Shown: positions 17,254-27,080, numbered from the stretch's first letter. The stretch: DNA of 64,000 nucleotides from JAEVLT01 sp050496765 (GCF_050496765.1 NZ_JBNWEO010000013.1:186001-250000), one strand, 5' to 3'. Numbers and translations: made by a program. The notes: generated by a model from the sequence alone, not told the origin.

Positions 17254-19173
17254 TTATTGTTTTTTATCAAAAAATATCCGGATGGTTGATCCTTCTTTTA
17301 CTTTTGTCCCGGCTTCAGGTGATTGACCGACAACGACATCCCCTTGGCCGCTAGGTTCAATTTTCAAATTGATCATTTGGTCGAGAAGCTCCGTTTTCGT
17401 CATTCCGACAAAATCAGGAATTTCAATGTAGGGAGTGTCCTGCCATGTCATTTTCTTTTCAACCTGGTTTTTACGCGGCGGCACGCCCATTGCCTGCAAA
17501 CTATCCTTCATAATGCTGCCGACAATCGGCGCTGTCACCTGGCCGCCAAACTGAACTGTCCCCTTTGGATTGTCGACCGCAACATAAACGACAAGCTGCG
17601 GGTCATCAGCAGGCGCAAAACCAATAAAGGAAAGGATGTAGTTATTTTCAAGATAGCGGCCGTTTTTTGCCTTTTGCGCTGTACCTGTCTTGCCGCCAAT
17701 CCGGTAAGAATCAACGAAGGCTTTTCCTCCGGTACCTTGGGCAACAACGGTTTCAAGTGCATAGCGGATTTTTTTAGAAGTTTCTTCAGAAATTACCCTT
17801 CTTTTTGCCTCCGGCGTGTTGCGCATAACAACTTCATTTGTAACCGGATCAATGAGTTCCTTGGCAATATACGGCTTATAAAGGATACCGCCATTAATTG
17901 CGGCCGATACTGCCGCGACCTGCTGAATCGGGGTAACAGAAACGCCTTGCCCAAAAGCAGTTGTTGCCAATTCAACCGGACCGACACGATTCAAATTGAA
18001 TAGGATGCCTGTTCCTTCTCCTTGCAAATCAATTCCGGTTTTCTGGCCGAAGCCAAAATTTTTGATGTATTTGAACAACGTATCTTTCCCCAAAAGTTCC
18101 CCTAATTTAACAAAACCGGGGTTGCATGAATTTTGGACGACTTGTAAAAACGTTTCGCTGCCATGGCCGCCCCGCTTCCAGCATTTTAGCCGCGCTCCGC
18201 CGACTTCAACATAGCCGGGGTCGAAAAATTTGTCTTTCTCCAAATCAACTTTTCCTTCCTGAAGAGCAGCAGCCAAGGTAATAATCTTAAATGTAGAACC
18301 CGGCTCATATGTTGACCACACAGGTAGATTGCGGTTGTATACTTCCTGTGGAACATTGCGAAAATTAGCCGGGTCAAAGCTTGGCCTGCTTGACATTGCT
18401 AAGATTTCTCCAGTATTCGGGTTCATTGCAATGGCGATAAGGCTGTCCGGATTGTATTTCGCTTCGGCAATATCCAATTCCCTCTCGACAATTGTCTGAA
18501 TTTTTGTATCCACCGTCAGTTTTAGGTTAAGTCCGTTGACCGGGGGCTGATAGTCGTCAGCCATGTTTTTCATACGCCGGCTTTTTGCGTCCGCAAAAAA
18601 CTTCACTGCTCCTTCTTTCCCGCGCAGCTCTTTGTCATAATAAAGCTCAAGACCCATCAGGCCTTGGTTGTCCACACCGGCAAAGCCGAGAACATGCGAA
18701 AGGTAACTGCCGAAAGGATAATAGCGCTTCGAGTCTTCGCCAATATAAACGCCATCAAGACCTAATGCACGCACCTCTTTTGCTTTTTCATGGGAAATTT
18801 TCTTTCCTTCCTTAATGGTTACAATTGATTCCTTGGAAGTAATTTCCCGGTATGCTTTTTCTTTTGACACCTTCAATACAGTGGAAAGCTTTTCAGCCGC
18901 ATAGGCTGGATCTTTAATTTGCCGCGGTACAACATAGACGGTTGGGGCACTAATGTTTGTTGCCAATGCAACACCATTACGGTCAACGATCTCTCCGCGC
19001 TGCGGCTCAAATGGAATATTTCTGCTCCACAATCCTTTTGCTTTTTCGGTTAACGATCCACCTAAGAAAAATTGCACATATCCAAGCCGCACATCAATGA
19101 TAAAGAAAATTAAAATCCCTACTAACAACGCTAGCAATAAACGCTTCCGAACGGTTACATTTGAAACACGCAT
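17254..19173 (-). CDS. spoVD: SpoVD, sporulation-specific class B penicillin-binding protein
   Basis: The 639-residue protein has an N-terminal membrane anchor (residues about 11-32), a PBP dimerisation domain starting near QRGEIVDRNGVALA, and a transpeptidase domain. The active-site S293-T-F-K tetrad, the S-C-N motif in VQNSCNPGF and GGKTGTAQKA are intact. One C-terminal PASTA domain (TPYIEIPDFVGMTK onward) distinguishes SpoVD from PbpB, which has two. It cross-links spore cortex peptidoglycan with SpoVE. It is well placed after pbpB as in B. subtilis. Confidence 0.95.
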   Translation of the reverse strand: MRVSNVTVRKRLLLALLVGILIFFIIDVRLGYVQFFLGGSLTEKAKGLWSRNIPFEPQRGEIVDRNGVALATNISAPTVYVVPRQIKDPAYAAEKLSTVLKVSKEKAYREITSKESIVTIKEGKKISHEKAKEVRALGLDGVYIGEDSKRYYPFGSYLSHVLGFAGVDNQGLMGLELYYDKELRGKEGAVKFFADAKSRRMKNMADDYQPPVNGLNLKLTVDTKIQTIVERELDIAEAKYNPDSLIAIAMNPNTGEILAMSSRPSFDPANFRNVPQEVYNRNLPVWSTYEPGSTFKIITLAAALQEGKVDLEKDKFFDPGYVEVGGARLKCWKRGGHGSETFLQVVQNSCNPGFVKLGELLGKDTLFKYIKNFGFGQKTGIDLQGEGTGILFNLNRVGPVELATTAFGQGVSVTPIQQVAAVSAAINGGILYKPYIAKELIDPVTNEVVMRNTPEAKRRVISEETSKKIRYALETVVAQGTGGKAFVDSYRIGGKTGTAQKAKNGRYLENNYILSFIGFAPADDPQLVVYVAVDNPKGTVQFGGQVTAPIVGSIMKDSLQAMGVPPRKNQVEKKMTWQDTPYIEIPDFVGMTKTELLDQMINLKIEPSGQGDVVVGQSPEAGTKVKEGSTIRIFFDKKQ

Positions 19174-19321
19174 ACTTTGAACGAGTCCTCCTTTACCCGC
19201 GATACTTCGAGCGCCTTACCCCTATGCTACTTGAGGAATAAACCGTGGCAGAAAGTTTCTCTCTACATTCTCGTTCATGTATATGCTTGTACCATTTGGA
19301 ATAGAACGGGGAGCGATTGGT

Positions 19322-21472
19322 TTACTGCGCTGCAGGGAGTTGGAAGGTTACCTTTAGGTTGTCTCCTTTCGCAAATGGAGCGCCTGCATTAATGCTCTGA
19401 CCAATAACATAGCCGTTTCCACTAGTACTTAAGTTAACATCGGCAAGTTTTGCTACTTTCATAACGTCTCTTAACGACCAGCCTGTCAGATCGGGAGCGG
19501 TAATTTCACCATCCGTTTTCATGATGACTTTTTCTCCTTCCAGAATGGTTGTTCCGGCTTTTGGCAGTTGGCTGGTAATGGTTGTACCTTTGCCCAGCAC
19601 CACCGTATCAAATCCTTTATCCTTTAAACTTTTCGCTGCATCGCCAACCGGCTGGCCCGCCAAATCAGGCAGCTTATTGGAAGTTGGTTTATCCACTTTG
19701 GTCGGTTGGATATTTAAGTATTGCAGGCTGTTTGTCATCACCGATTTAAAAATTTCCGATACAGGAATCGATCCTTTTGAATAGTCATCTATTTCCGGCT
19801 GCTGAACTGCTACGTAAACGATCAGCTTTGGATCGTCCTTCGGAGCCATTCCGAGAAATGAAAACACATAATTTTTGGCCCCGGTTAAATATTTTCCGCC
19901 CGGACCCGGGATTTGTGCCGTTCCGGTTTTTCCTGCTACACTATACCCAGGAATTGCATATTTATTGTATCCTGTGCCTTTTGGAGAAGTCACAACCGTT
20001 TCCAGCACATCGCGAACTTTTTTCGCTGTATCTGCTGAAATTGGATTGCCGATAACCTCTGGTTCCGTTTGCTTGATTGTTTTCCCCGTATCATGGTTGA
20101 CCACTTGTTCAACAATATGTGGCTTCATCATTTTCCCGTCATTGGCCACAGCTGTGGCCGCTTGGATTTGCTCAAGCGGAGTAATTGCGGCTCCCTGCCC
20201 AAAGGCTGTCGTAGCCTTGTCGATTGGATAGCGGAACGGAATTTTCCCCGATGCCTCATTTGGCAGTTCAATCCCTGTCGGTTTGTCCAAGCCAAACTTG
20301 CTTAAATATTCGCGAAAACGGTCAAATCCTAGCTTTTCTTTGGCAATTTTCACAAACGCTACGTTCGATGAGCGCTGAACGCCTTCTAAATAGGTAATTG
20401 GTCCCCAGCCGATACCATTCCAGTCTTTCACCCGATTTTCCGGCGTAACATTGTATGTTCCCGATTGATAGGTCTCATTTAAATTAAGCACATTTTCCTG
20501 CAGTGCTGCAGATAGTGTAAATACCTTCATTGTTGAACCCGGCTCAAACGGTTCAAGTGCTTGGTTATACCAGCTTTCAGTAATCCCTACTTTTGTTTTA
20601 GGATCAAAAGTAGGCCTTTGGCCCATTCCTAAAATATTTCCTGTTTTCGGATCGGCAACAATTGCGACCATTTTAGCCGGCTTGTATTCTTTTTCTACAT
20701 TGTTGAGCGCATCCTCTAAAAAAATCTGAATATTTTTATCAAGCGTTAAATAAATATCGTCCCCATCTTTTGCTGGAGTCACTTTTGGTTTGTCGCTTGG
20801 CAGTAAATACCCCCACAAATCACTTTGGTAGTCGATTTGCCCATCCTTGCCGGTCAGTTCGGTATTAAATGATTTTTCTATTCCTATTCCGACCGTCTTC
20901 ATCGAACCGTCTTTTTGTTTCATTTGATCCGCATAGCCGATAACATGGGGGGCAAAAATGCCATTTGGATAAAAGCGCTTCGAGCTCCGCATAAAGGTAA
21001 TTCCGGGAAGCTTCAAATCTTCTATTTTCTTTTTTGTCTCAAGATCAATATCACGTCCTGCTTTGCCAAACTCAACTTGCAGCAGGCCCTTTTTTGTTAA
21101 GATTTTATAAATATCCTCCTGGCTCATCTTTATGTATTTCGCCAGTTTTTCCGCCGTCATCTGCGGGTCTACGACGTGTTTCGGATTTTTCGGATTGAGC
21201 GTCATTTTTTTATCAAGAATGGCAACCAGGGTATAAGAAGCTGTATCCTCGGCAATGACCTCCCCGTTTTTGTCATAAATAGTCCCCCTGACAGCCGGCA
21301 AAATTCCCACTCGGCTATGCTTTGCTTGCGCTTTTGCAGCGAGCGGCTGCCCGTTTATCTCACCGGAAATTTGTATCGAAAAATAACGGAAAATCAATAT
21401 AAAAAAGAGCAGGCTGAATATTACAAAAATAAACGCTGCTCCTGCATTCATATATGGCTGTTTCTTCATCAT
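19322..21472 (-). CDS. pbpB: PbpB (PBP2B), septal class B penicillin-binding protein
   Basis: The 716-residue septal transpeptidase has a membrane segment at residues about 11-29, the dimerisation domain, and a transpeptidase domain with EPGSTMKVFTL (SxxK), QRSSNVAFVK (SxN) and VAGKTGTAQIPG (KTG). Two C-terminal PASTA domains follow (DLAGQPVGDAAKSL and APDLTGWSLRDVMKV). It partners FtsW in division. The ATG overlaps the ftsL stop in ATGATG, indicating coupled translation. Confidence 0.96.
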   Translation of the reverse strand: MMKKQPYMNAGAAFIFVIFSLLFFILIFRYFSIQISGEINGQPLAAKAQAKHSRVGILPAVRGTIYDKNGEVIAEDTASYTLVAILDKKMTLNPKNPKHVVDPQMTAEKLAKYIKMSQEDIYKILTKKGLLQVEFGKAGRDIDLETKKKIEDLKLPGITFMRSSKRFYPNGIFAPHVIGYADQMKQKDGSMKTVGIGIEKSFNTELTGKDGQIDYQSDLWGYLLPSDKPKVTPAKDGDDIYLTLDKNIQIFLEDALNNVEKEYKPAKMVAIVADPKTGNILGMGQRPTFDPKTKVGITESWYNQALEPFEPGSTMKVFTLSAALQENVLNLNETYQSGTYNVTPENRVKDWNGIGWGPITYLEGVQRSSNVAFVKIAKEKLGFDRFREYLSKFGLDKPTGIELPNEASGKIPFRYPIDKATTAFGQGAAITPLEQIQAATAVANDGKMMKPHIVEQVVNHDTGKTIKQTEPEVIGNPISADTAKKVRDVLETVVTSPKGTGYNKYAIPGYSVAGKTGTAQIPGPGGKYLTGAKNYVFSFLGMAPKDDPKLIVYVAVQQPEIDDYSKGSIPVSEIFKSVMTNSLQYLNIQPTKVDKPTSNKLPDLAGQPVGDAAKSLKDKGFDTVVLGKGTTITSQLPKAGTTILEGEKVIMKTDGEITAPDLTGWSLRDVMKVAKLADVNLSTSGNGYVIGQSINAGAPFAKGDNLKVTFQLPAAQ

Positions 21473-21834
21473 TTTTCTTGCACAACCTTAACATTGTTCT
21501 CATTTTGGACAAGCCCCATCTTTTTTGCTTTATCACGGATGCGTTCATATGAACTTAATTCGCTTACCTGAACTTGAAGATCTCCATTAACTTTTTGCTG
21601 TTCTTTAATGGATGTCTGCACTTGCTGGATGTCTTTGTTTACTTGATAAATTTGTGATTGATTGGAAATCATTTGAATTGCCCCATAGCAGACCATCCCG
21701 GCAAAGGCTAATCCAAGCAGTTTCTCTCCAGGAGTCAGCCAAAATGTCGATCTGTCTTTTGCTTTACTTGGGCGAACATTTTCTTGTCCTCGCTGCTGTT
21801 GCTGATGTTGTAATTCTCTTGCAAGATTGCTCAT
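21469..21834 (-). CDS. ftsL: FtsL, divisome bitopic protein
   Basis: This 121-residue small bitopic protein has a charged Gln-rich cytoplasmic head, one membrane segment (about 35-52) and an extracellular heptad-repeat coiled coil (QIYQVNKDIQQVQTSIKEQ onward) that pairs with DivIC. FtsL is unstable and rate-limiting for division in B. subtilis. It lies between rsmH and pbpB and overlaps pbpB by four bases. AGGGGAAAG-type ribosome site precedes the ATG. Confidence 0.93.
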   Translation of the reverse strand: MSNLARELQHQQQQRGQENVRPSKAKDRSTFWLTPGEKLLGLAFAGMVCYGAIQMISNQSQIYQVNKDIQQVQTSIKEQQKVNGDLQVQVSELSSYERIRDKAKKMGLVQNENNVKVVQEK

Positions 21835-21857
21835 TCTTTCCCCTCCTGAAATCTTCT

Positions 21858-22790
21858 TTATCGTTTTTCTGCAATTCGAAGCTTTGCAGACCGTGCCCGA
21901 TTGTTTCGCTCTAATTCTTCTTCAGAAGGAGCAATAGGCTTTCTTGTTATAAGCTTCAAGACTGGCTTGTATTCTTCAGGTATCATCGGCAGTCCCGGGG
22001 GCAAGTCAGGCAATTCGCTTGCCTTTTTAAAAGCTGCCTTGCAAATCCGGTCTTCCAACGAATGAAACGTAATCACGCAGATTCTTCCGCCAGGTGCCAA
22101 CAGTTCAATCGCCTGTTCCAACGATTTTTCAAACACCGCCAATTCATCATTTACAGCGATGCGGATCGCTTGAAAAATTCGTTTTGCCGGGTGTCCGCCT
22201 TTTCTCCGTGCTGGTGCTGGAATGGCTTCTTTAATCAGTTCAACCAGTTCGCCTGTTGTTTGAATCGGCTTTTTTTCCCTTGCGTTTTCAATTTTGCGGG
22301 CAATTTGTTTTGAAAACTTTTCTTCCCCATAGCGAAAAAAAATCCGAACAAGGTCTTCATACGCCCAGCTGTTGACCACATCGTATGCGGACAGGTTCGC
22401 CTCCCTGTCCATCCTCATATCGAGGGGCGCATCATGGTGATAGCTGAAACCTCTTTCCGGCATATCCAATTGCGGGGATGAAACGCCAAGATCATACAGA
22501 ATTCCGTCAACCTGGTCAATGCCTCTTTTTCCAAGCTCCTCTTCCAAGTATAAAAAGTTGCTTTTAATCACGGTCAGTTGCTCATTGAAGGCAGATAATT
22601 TTTCCTTAGCGTGTGCAATGGCAAGCTCGTCCTGGTCAAACGCAAATAATCTTCCATTCTGACTAAGATGGGAGAGGATATTGGCGCTGTGACCTGCTCC
22701 GCCAAGCGTGCAATCCACATAGATGCCGTCCGGATTGATCTTCAGTCCGTCGACCGCTTCCTTTAATAATACAGTTGTATGTTCAAACAT
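21858..22790 (-). CDS. rsmH: RsmH (MraW), 16S rRNA m4C1402 methyltransferase
   Basis: The 310-residue SAM-dependent enzyme N4-methylates cytidine 1402 of 16S rRNA in the P site. Motif I VDCTLGGAGHSANIL, the FAFDQDELAIAHAKEKL acidic loop and the C-terminal RICVITFHSLEDRICK signature are present. The ATG at 22790 (MFEHTTVLLKEAV) fits the family; an in-frame TTG six codons upstream lies in the ribosome-site region. It follows mraZ and precedes ftsL, the canonical opening of a dcw operon. Confidence 0.96.
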   Translation of the reverse strand: MFEHTTVLLKEAVDGLKINPDGIYVDCTLGGAGHSANILSHLSQNGRLFAFDQDELAIAHAKEKLSAFNEQLTVIKSNFLYLEEELGKRGIDQVDGILYDLGVSSPQLDMPERGFSYHHDAPLDMRMDREANLSAYDVVNSWAYEDLVRIFFRYGEEKFSKQIARKIENAREKKPIQTTGELVELIKEAIPAPARRKGGHPAKRIFQAIRIAVNDELAVFEKSLEQAIELLAPGGRICVITFHSLEDRICKAAFKKASELPDLPPGLPMIPEEYKPVLKLITRKPIAPSEEELERNNRARSAKLRIAEKR

Positions 22791-22860
22791 CTTTTTCCAC
22801 CTTTCCAATCGAAAGCTCGCGAAATGGGTATGGATAAATTATATTAAGATAACTTTCCCA

Positions 22861-23292
22861 TTATATATCAAACCCAATCATATTTTCAGCAATATCCGCA
22901 AAAGATTCTTCAGATTGAGCAAAATATTCTTCCCAAATCGGCTTGCTCCAAATTTCAATTCGATTGGAAACTCCTAAAATCACACATTCTTTCTCTAATT
23001 TTGCATATTGAAGCAATGGTGCAGGGATATTGATTCTTCCTTGTTTATCCAATTCGCTTTCGGTAGCGCCGGAGAAAAAGAAACGGGTAAAGGCGCGGGC
23101 ATCTTTTTTCGTCAGCGGCAATGATTTGAGTTTTTCTTCAATCACCTTCCACTCTGACAGTGGGTAGCCAAACAAACATTGATCCAAACCGCGCGTCATG
23201 ATAAATACATCCCCCAAATCTTCACGAAATTTAGAGGGCACGATCATTCGGCCTTTATTATCAATGCTATGGTGATATTCACCCATGAACAT
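22861..23292 (-). CDS. mraZ: MraZ, SpoVT-AbrB-fold regulator of the dcw operon
   Basis: The 143-residue protein has the two tandem SpoVT/AbrB-like halves of MraZ, each with a D-x-K-G-R segment: HSIDNKGRMIVPSKFR near residue 8 and LDKQGRINIPAPLL near 78. MraZ oligomerises and binds repeated sites upstream of its own gene. ATG at 23292 gives the same length as B. subtilis MraZ; a longer reading to 23346 is rejected. A candidate operator of three 10-bp-spaced GTGG boxes lies 41-64 bases upstream. Confidence 0.96.
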   Translation of the reverse strand: MFMGEYHHSIDNKGRMIVPSKFREDLGDVFIMTRGLDQCLFGYPLSEWKVIEEKLKSLPLTKKDARAFTRFFFSGATESELDKQGRINIPAPLLQYAKLEKECVILGVSNRIEIWSKPIWEEYFAQSEESFADIAENMIGFDI

Positions 23293-23332
23293 ACCCGTAA
23301 CCCCCATTGCCCCACCATCTAAATAAAATGTA

Positions 23333-23356
23333 CCACAATCCCCCACTTTCCTCCAC
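23333..23356 (-). promoter_or_regulatory. Candidate MraZ operator: three GTGG boxes at 10-bp period
   Basis: On the minus strand GTGG occurs at 23353-23356, 23343-23346 and 23333-23336, exactly 10 bp apart, between a TATAAA -10-like element and the mraZ start. MraZ proteins studied elsewhere recognise direct TGGGN-type repeats with 5-base gaps, which is the same 10-bp period. The first two boxes also contain the purine-rich run. Confidence 0.55.
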
Positions 23357-23406
23357 CTGTTTTTTTATAATTCTCCCCTTTGTTCTAAAAATCCTGTTAA
23401 AAAAAG

Positions 23407-23436
23407 AAAAAACTTCACCTTATGGTGAAGTTTTTT
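23407..23436 (-). terminator. Terminator of bshC
   Basis: A perfect 13-bp stem AAAAAACTTCACC/GGTGAAGTTTTTT with a four-base loop overlaps the bshC stop region and ends in a T-run on the minus strand. Confidence 0.88.
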
Positions 23437-25069
23437 ACAATTTGATCACTTTATGTGTTCCGTCAAAGACAAATGGCAGCTCCATCAAATCTTCGATAAG
23501 TGCTAAACCATACAGATTGAGATAATAAAAGACATTCCATATCCGTTCTTGAGGAAAACCGTCCGGCCGTAACGCAAGATCAACGCGGGCAAATTTATTC
23601 AGAACGACTTGGTGCTGCAGTTGGACCGATTCTTCTAGTTTTTTCTCCATAAAGTCTATTTGCTTTCGTATTCGCCCTTCATTTTTCTCAAGCAGTGGCA
23701 ATAGGCCTTTATCAAGCTCATTCGTCTTTGCTTCAATTAATTTGTACTGCTGATGCAACTGCTCTTTTGCAGTCGTGAACAATGAGTCAATTTCCTGATC
23801 CTTTATCGATTCAAGAAACCGCTGCTTCTCGTGTTCCGTTCCCCGGGCTAAAACGGCTGCTAAATCCAAATTCAATTCTGCCAAATCCGTTTCTGTCGAT
23901 CGATCAAGCAAAGTAATATTCAAACGGGGAACAATTGGCGGGAGCTTGATGCCAAAATGTTCAAACACAAGCTTGAGCTCAGCCCAATAAGAAATTTCAC
24001 CTGGGCCTGCAATAAAAGCAATCGTTGGGAACAACCACTCTTGCATCAGCGGCCGCGTCACAACATTGTTGCTCAATTTCTCCGGCTGTTCATCTGCCAA
24101 CTGAAGCAGGTCTTCTTTTGAAAACGATACGGTGCCGTTTCTGCCCATAAATCGGTCATTGTGGCGGTCGAATTCCAGCAAAATCCGCTCATTTCGTTCT
24201 TGATCATAATAAAAAAGATTGGCGGCATTTTCACTTACCTCGAGCGTGATCGGAAATCCCTTTTGACTTATTTTCTGTTGCTGTTCCAATAAAGAATGCG
24301 TGATTGAGTCGTGATGATGGATTTGTTTTTTAAACCACTCTTTCTCCAGCTGGCGCAGCTCGCGGTCACCCGAATCAACAATTAAAAGCCCGTAGTCTTT
24401 AAACAACTCCATTATTATAAAAGCGAAGAAATCAACAAATGTATTGGACATTGCAAGCTGTTTTCCGACAAAATCGAGCAATGTATTCGTATGCTCGGTT
24501 TCACCGAAATTTTCAATTACATTTTTCGCCCACGACAGACATGTCTCTTTATAAAGATCAATGTCTGACACCATCTTCTTGTGCTGTACTTTTTCAGGGT
24601 AAATCCATTTATCGACCTTCTGATCCATTGGCAAGAAGACATGGTTCACTTCCTGATAGTCGTGATCTTCACCCGCAATCCAAAAAACCGGTACAACAGG
24701 AACATTCAGTTCCTTCTCTTTCTGTTCCGCCAGTTTTATAATGGAAATCACTTTATGTAACGTATAGAGCGGCCCTGTTAAAATTCCAGCTTGCTGTCCG
24801 CCGATCACCACTACACTATCCGGATGCCGCAATTTCTCTAATGAGGTTTTGACTCTTGAAGATGTCGGAAAATGAGCCATAAAATTTTCAATATATTCGG
24901 CCATTTCATTTCGGGGAAATGGCCGATTTTTCAATTCAGCAAGTCGTTCCCCATCTGCGCTTGGTTGATTAAATGGATAATGGAAAAATGGCTGAATCGT
25001 AGCTGTTTGTTGTAAATATTCTGAAGCAAAACGGTTTGTAGCCGGTAAAGAGAGATGGAAAATCTCCAT
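23435..25069 (-). CDS. bshC: BshC, bacillithiol synthase (cysteine-adding enzyme)
   Basis: The 544-residue enzyme performs the last step of bacillithiol synthesis, adding cysteine to glucosaminyl-malate. A Rossmann-like N-terminal half carries VVIGGQQAGILTGPLYTLHK near residue 90 and the VFWIAGEDHDYQEVNHVFLP motif; a long coiled coil lies near residues 415-500. The ATG at 25069 follows a GGAAG site. It lies directly upstream of mraZ in transcription order, as in B. subtilis (yllA), and ends in its own terminator. Confidence 0.95.
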   Translation of the reverse strand: MEIFHLSLPATNRFASEYLQQTATIQPFFHYPFNQPSADGERLAELKNRPFPRNEMAEYIENFMAHFPTSSRVKTSLEKLRHPDSVVVIGGQQAGILTGPLYTLHKVISIIKLAEQKEKELNVPVVPVFWIAGEDHDYQEVNHVFLPMDQKVDKWIYPEKVQHKKMVSDIDLYKETCLSWAKNVIENFGETEHTNTLLDFVGKQLAMSNTFVDFFAFIIMELFKDYGLLIVDSGDRELRQLEKEWFKKQIHHHDSITHSLLEQQQKISQKGFPITLEVSENAANLFYYDQERNERILLEFDRHNDRFMGRNGTVSFSKEDLLQLADEQPEKLSNNVVTRPLMQEWLFPTIAFIAGPGEISYWAELKLVFEHFGIKLPPIVPRLNITLLDRSTETDLAELNLDLAAVLARGTEHEKQRFLESIKDQEIDSLFTTAKEQLHQQYKLIEAKTNELDKGLLPLLEKNEGRIRKQIDFMEKKLEESVQLQHQVVLNKFARVDLALRPDGFPQERIWNVFYYLNLYGLALIEDLMELPFVFDGTHKVIKL

Positions 25070-25178
25070 TCATGAACTTCCTTTCTAAAACGATTGTGTA
25101 CTTTATCGAGTATAGCATTAACAGCATGATTTGAAAAAAAACTTTGCACACAAAAATGAAAAAATATCGGTACCCGAA

Positions 25179-26078
25179 TTATTTGCCTTCTTCTGTTTCC
25201 CTCTCTTTTCCCTCGATAAGATGATAAAATACGGTGCAAAGCGGAGCATTCTTTTTCTGTTTTTCTGCCTCTTTCAGCAAAAATCCAAGGATGGATTCCA
25301 CTTCTGTTTTTCTCCCGGCCTCGATATCTTTCAGCATTGACGAACGATTTTTTGCTGTTTGCCGACAGACATGGACTACTTTTTCAAAGGAAGCTTCGGG
25401 ATCTTTCAACTTGACGATGCCTGCAATTTCGCTGAAAAAAATTCTTAAAGTCTGATAATAAAACGAATTTGCGATCAGCAGGCCGTTTTCGATCTGAAGA
25501 ATGGCTGTTAACGGATTCACCATCGCATTCACTATCAGTTTGTCTAATAGCATTTCATAGTAGTTGTCTTGAAAGATAAATGGAAAGCCGCTTGGCGCCT
25601 TTTCCATGAACCGGGACAAGGGCGAAAGGCTGCCATTGTATACGGCGACATTGGTAATGCCTTCGCCATGATGGCGAACCGTATAGGAATTTTCTTTCAC
25701 CGCGCCATGTTCAACCGATCCGACATAAACATTGTTTGCAGAGACGTTTTCCAAAAACGTTAAATGCCCCATCCCATTTTGCAAAAACAACAAACTGTCG
25801 CAGGCCGGTATTTCCGAAAGCTTGGCCAGTACCGTTTCCAATTGATACTGCTTCACAGCAAGAATCGCCAAATCGCCCGGTTTTTCATATTCATCCATGC
25901 TTTTTGCCTGTACACGAAAAGACACAGATTGCTGATCCTTCACTAGAACTATACCATGTTTATTCAATTCAGCTGCCTGCTGTGACGTTTTTGTGAAAAT
26001 AGTCACAGCAAACGATTTGCTTAAATACGCGGCAAACAATAGCCCAATTGCTCCTCCGCCAATAACATCAATTTTCAT
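25179..26078 (-). CDS. panE: PanE-family 2-dehydropantoate 2-reductase
   Basis: The 299-residue NADPH-dependent ketopantoate reductase makes pantoate for pantothenate and CoA. The N-terminal IGGGAIGLLFAAYLSK is the dinucleotide loop, and LDKLIVNAMVNPLTAIL holds the catalytic Lys and Asn of the C-terminal helical domain. In B. subtilis the same position holds ylbQ (panE). Its 5' side carries a terminator belonging to the broken carboxyltransferase gene. Confidence 0.9.
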   Translation of the reverse strand: MKIDVIGGGAIGLLFAAYLSKSFAVTIFTKTSQQAAELNKHGIVLVKDQQSVSFRVQAKSMDEYEKPGDLAILAVKQYQLETVLAKLSEIPACDSLLFLQNGMGHLTFLENVSANNVYVGSVEHGAVKENSYTVRHHGEGITNVAVYNGSLSPLSRFMEKAPSGFPFIFQDNYYEMLLDKLIVNAMVNPLTAILQIENGLLIANSFYYQTLRIFFSEIAGIVKLKDPEASFEKVVHVCRQTAKNRSSMLKDIEAGRKTEVESILGFLLKEAEKQKKNAPLCTVFYHLIEGKERETEEGK

Positions 26079-26109
26079 ACTTCCGCCCCATTTGCTGTTT
26101 TTTCTTTAT

Positions 26110-26158
26110 TTTAACAAAAAGCCATCCCCTTTTCTTTTTTGTTTTGAAAAGGGGATGG
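26110..26158 (-). terminator. Terminator after the broken carboxyltransferase gene
   Basis: A perfect 13-bp stem CCATCCCCTTTTC/GAAAAGGGGATGG (26122-26134 with 26146-26158) is followed on the minus strand by GGCTTTTTGTT. Confidence 0.85.
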
Positions 26159-26163
26159 TTTGG

Positions 26164-26888
26164 TTAAACAGGATAGACGGGGTGTTTTCTCGTACTGAAA
26201 ATCCTTTCTTTCGTTTCGTACAAGCGGAAACGTTCAATTAAAACCGTGCGAAGTTCCGATGGATCGACAATCTCATCGACAATCAGTTCGGAAGCAAGCT
26301 TGTAAATATCAATATGCTCTTTATATTCTTGTTGTTTTGCCAAAATAAACGCTTGGCGCTCATGGATCTCTTCTATTTCGTTTAGTTTATTGGAGTACAC
26401 GGCATTCACTGCCGCTTGCGGAACCATTCCTGACAGCTTAACCTGATTGTAAAAAATTCTTCCTGCGCCGCGCCGATTCGGAAACATTCAATCTGATCGG
26501 TTATTCGCGCCCCAGCAGAATCGACGAGATACAAAAGCGGCACGAGCAATTTTTCCGCTGTTTCTTGGATCCGAATTATTTTTTCAACTGTCCTTGCTCC
26601 CCATGAACCGGCTTTTACTGTTGAATCATTTGCCATTACACAAACGGTCTGCCCGTTAATTTTTCCAATTGCCGTTACCACTCCATCTGCTGGCAAACCC
26701 CCAGCTGTTATATTCGCAAACATCCCGTCTTCTTCGTATTTACCTTCGTCAAACAATAATCGCAAGCGGTCGCGAACAAATACCTTATTCTGTTCTTTTA
26801 ATTTTTGATGATATTTCAATGGACCTCCAGCTTCGATTTCCTTCCGTTTTGCTTGTAGCAGATCACTGTTATTCTTTAAACCCGCCAT
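26164..26888 (-). pseudogene. Acyl-CoA carboxylase carboxyltransferase (beta) subunit, frameshifted and internally deleted
   Basis: The N-terminal 140 codons (MAGLKNNSDLLQAKRKEIEAGG to DSAGARITDQIE) match the biotin-dependent propionyl/methylcrotonyl-CoA carboxyltransferase family, normally about 510 residues. After ITDQIE the frame breaks: the expected MFPNRRGAGRIFYNQVKLSG is in the next frame, as if one base of an A run were lost. That frame then jumps from SGMVPQ straight to AAVNAVYSNKLNEIEE near the C-terminus, skipping roughly 270 residues including the second substrate-binding half. The remaining tail (ERFRLYETKERIFSTRKHPVYPV) is intact and a terminator follows. No biotin carboxylase partner is nearby. 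Two independent lesions make it a decaying gene, absent here in B. subtilis. Confidence 0.9.
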
Positions 26889-27080
26889 TTTCTTTCCCCT
26901 TCCCTAAAAATCAAAAATGAATTTAAGCTTTATACCAGAATTTTTTGTTTATTTGTTATATAATGAAAATGTATTCATTATCAAAATAAGCTAAAACTAC
27001 TCTATTCTGATTCATATTTATTCAACCATCAGCCAATCTATACGAATGAAAGAAATACGAACTTATTTGGGGGGATTTTG

